NCBI GenBank assembly: GCA_002292805.1
Contig: DBCA01000034.1
Coordinates: forward strand, 1 to 6,121
Source of the DNA: Caryophanales bacterium UBA970
GTDB lineage: Bacteria; Bacillota_I; Bacilli_A; RFN20; CAG-826
Length of the DNA: 6,121 nucleotides
Direction: 5' to 3'
The first letter of the stretch is position 1. Each line of letters starts with the position of its first letter. Below the pieces are notes generated by a model that made no database searches, was not told the DNA's origin, and saw only the letters and a program-made list of their open reading frames with translations. The translations under genes and the position numbers were made by a program. Positions 5,968-6,121 of the stretch are shown in pieces.

Positions 5968-5989
5968 TTGAGCAAATATTTTTGCTCAA
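5968..5989. repeat. 9+9 inverted repeat in the nqr leader
   Basis: The arms TTGAGCAAA (5968-5976) and TTTGCTCAA (5981-5989) are perfect inverted copies around TATT. The repeat lies between the probable start of transcription (about 5996) and the nqrB ribosome site (5957-5963). It has no T run on its 3' side, so it does not look like a terminator. It may be a regulator-binding site or a leader RNA hairpin. Confidence 0.75.
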
Positions 5990-6002
5990 ATGACCAAAAG
6001 GA

Positions 6003-6008
6003 ATTATA
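6003..6008 (-). promoter_or_regulatory. Probable -10 box of the nqrBCDEF operon
   Basis: A perfect TATAAT is read on the minus strand. The -35 region is poor: TTTATT at 6030-6025 is the nearest match, and a run of nine T (minus strand, 6026-6018) fills the spacer. Transcription would start near 5996, giving a leader of about 50 bases that contains the palindrome. Read-through from the upstream tRNA-Leu gene is also possible. Confidence 0.5.
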
Positions 6009-6047
6009 TCACTCAAGAAAAAAAAATAAAGGTGTTTACTAATGATT

Positions 6048-6121
6048 TGGTGCAGTCGAGGAGAGTTGAACTCCTACACCGGTGAAGGTACTAGACCCTG
6101 AATCTAGCGCGTCTGCCAATT
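6048..6121 (-). tRNA. tRNA-Leu(CAG), reads CUG; 5' end beyond the window
   Basis: The 3' part of a class II tRNA is visible: encoded CCA (6048-6050), discriminator A, 3' acceptor strand CGACTGC, T stem AGGAG/CTCCT with loop TTCAACT, and a long variable arm (TACC...GGTG). The anticodon stem is CTAGA/TCTAG with loop TTCAGGG, giving CAG at 6098-6100. The 5' acceptor strand and first half of the D arm lie off the right edge. It is on the same strand as nqrB and directly upstream of it, where nqrA would be expected. Confidence 0.93.

Noticed and set aside
5946..5975. TTG start of nqrB at 5975
   Set aside because: It lies inside the palindrome and upstream of the AAAGGAG site, so it has no ribosome site of its own; the ATG at 5945 or TTG at 5951 fit better.
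5968..5989. Palindrome as a Rex operator or as a terminator
   Set aside because: The Rex arms (TTGTGA/TCACAA around a short spacer) do not match beyond the outer three bases, and no T run follows the hairpin on either strand. It is kept only as an unassigned inverted repeat.
1..6121. CRISPR arrays, insertion sequences, phage genes or toxin-antitoxin pairs
   Set aside because: No spaced direct repeats, transposase motifs, terminal repeats or small paired genes were seen on either strand.

Overview
The window suggests a low-GC, Gram-positive-type bacterium, either Bacillota or a free-living Mycoplasmatota (Acholeplasma- or Izemoplasma-like). The reasons are AT-rich intergenic DNA, AAAGGAG-type ribosome sites, TATAAT promoters and tRNA genes with encoded CCA ends. 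Tryptophan is read from TGG and all seven genes end in TAA or TAG, so nothing here needs a variant genetic code. The lineage is an inference.

Layout. 1-60 holds a promoter for a plus-strand MATE-family exporter (61-1419). Two minus-strand tRNA genes, Leu(CAA) and Arg(CCG), lie at 1435-1607 and share a good promoter at 1617-1645. A short divergent region (1608-1685) leads into a small plus-strand GNAT acetyltransferase (1686-2009). A terminator at 2008-2040 that can work in both directions closes this gene and the convergent operon beyond it. From 5945 down to 2052 the minus strand carries five tightly packed genes, nqrB, nqrC, nqrD, nqrE and nqrF. A 102-base leader with a probable -10 box and a 9+9 palindrome precedes them. 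A partial minus-strand tRNA-Leu(CAG) occupies the right edge.

How the genes work together. The five nqr products are subunits of a membrane NADH dehydrogenase of the Na+-NQR type. NqrF takes electrons from NADH through FAD and a [2Fe-2S] cluster. NqrD and NqrE carry the four cysteines for a second iron-sulfur centre in the membrane, and NqrC carries a covalent-FMN domain. NqrB is the main membrane and ion-path subunit. The known order is nqrABCDEF, but here nqrA is missing: a tRNA gene sits where it would be.

The main lead is this NqrA-less complex. Its NqrB is short at the N terminus, lacks the two adjacent glycines linked to quinone and korormicin binding, and has a degenerate flavin-attachment motif. 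The second iron-sulfur site and most acidic residues linked to Na+ transport remain. This points to a trimmed or re-routed variant of Na+-NQR. Comparisons with the Vibrio proteins are from memory and need a real alignment.
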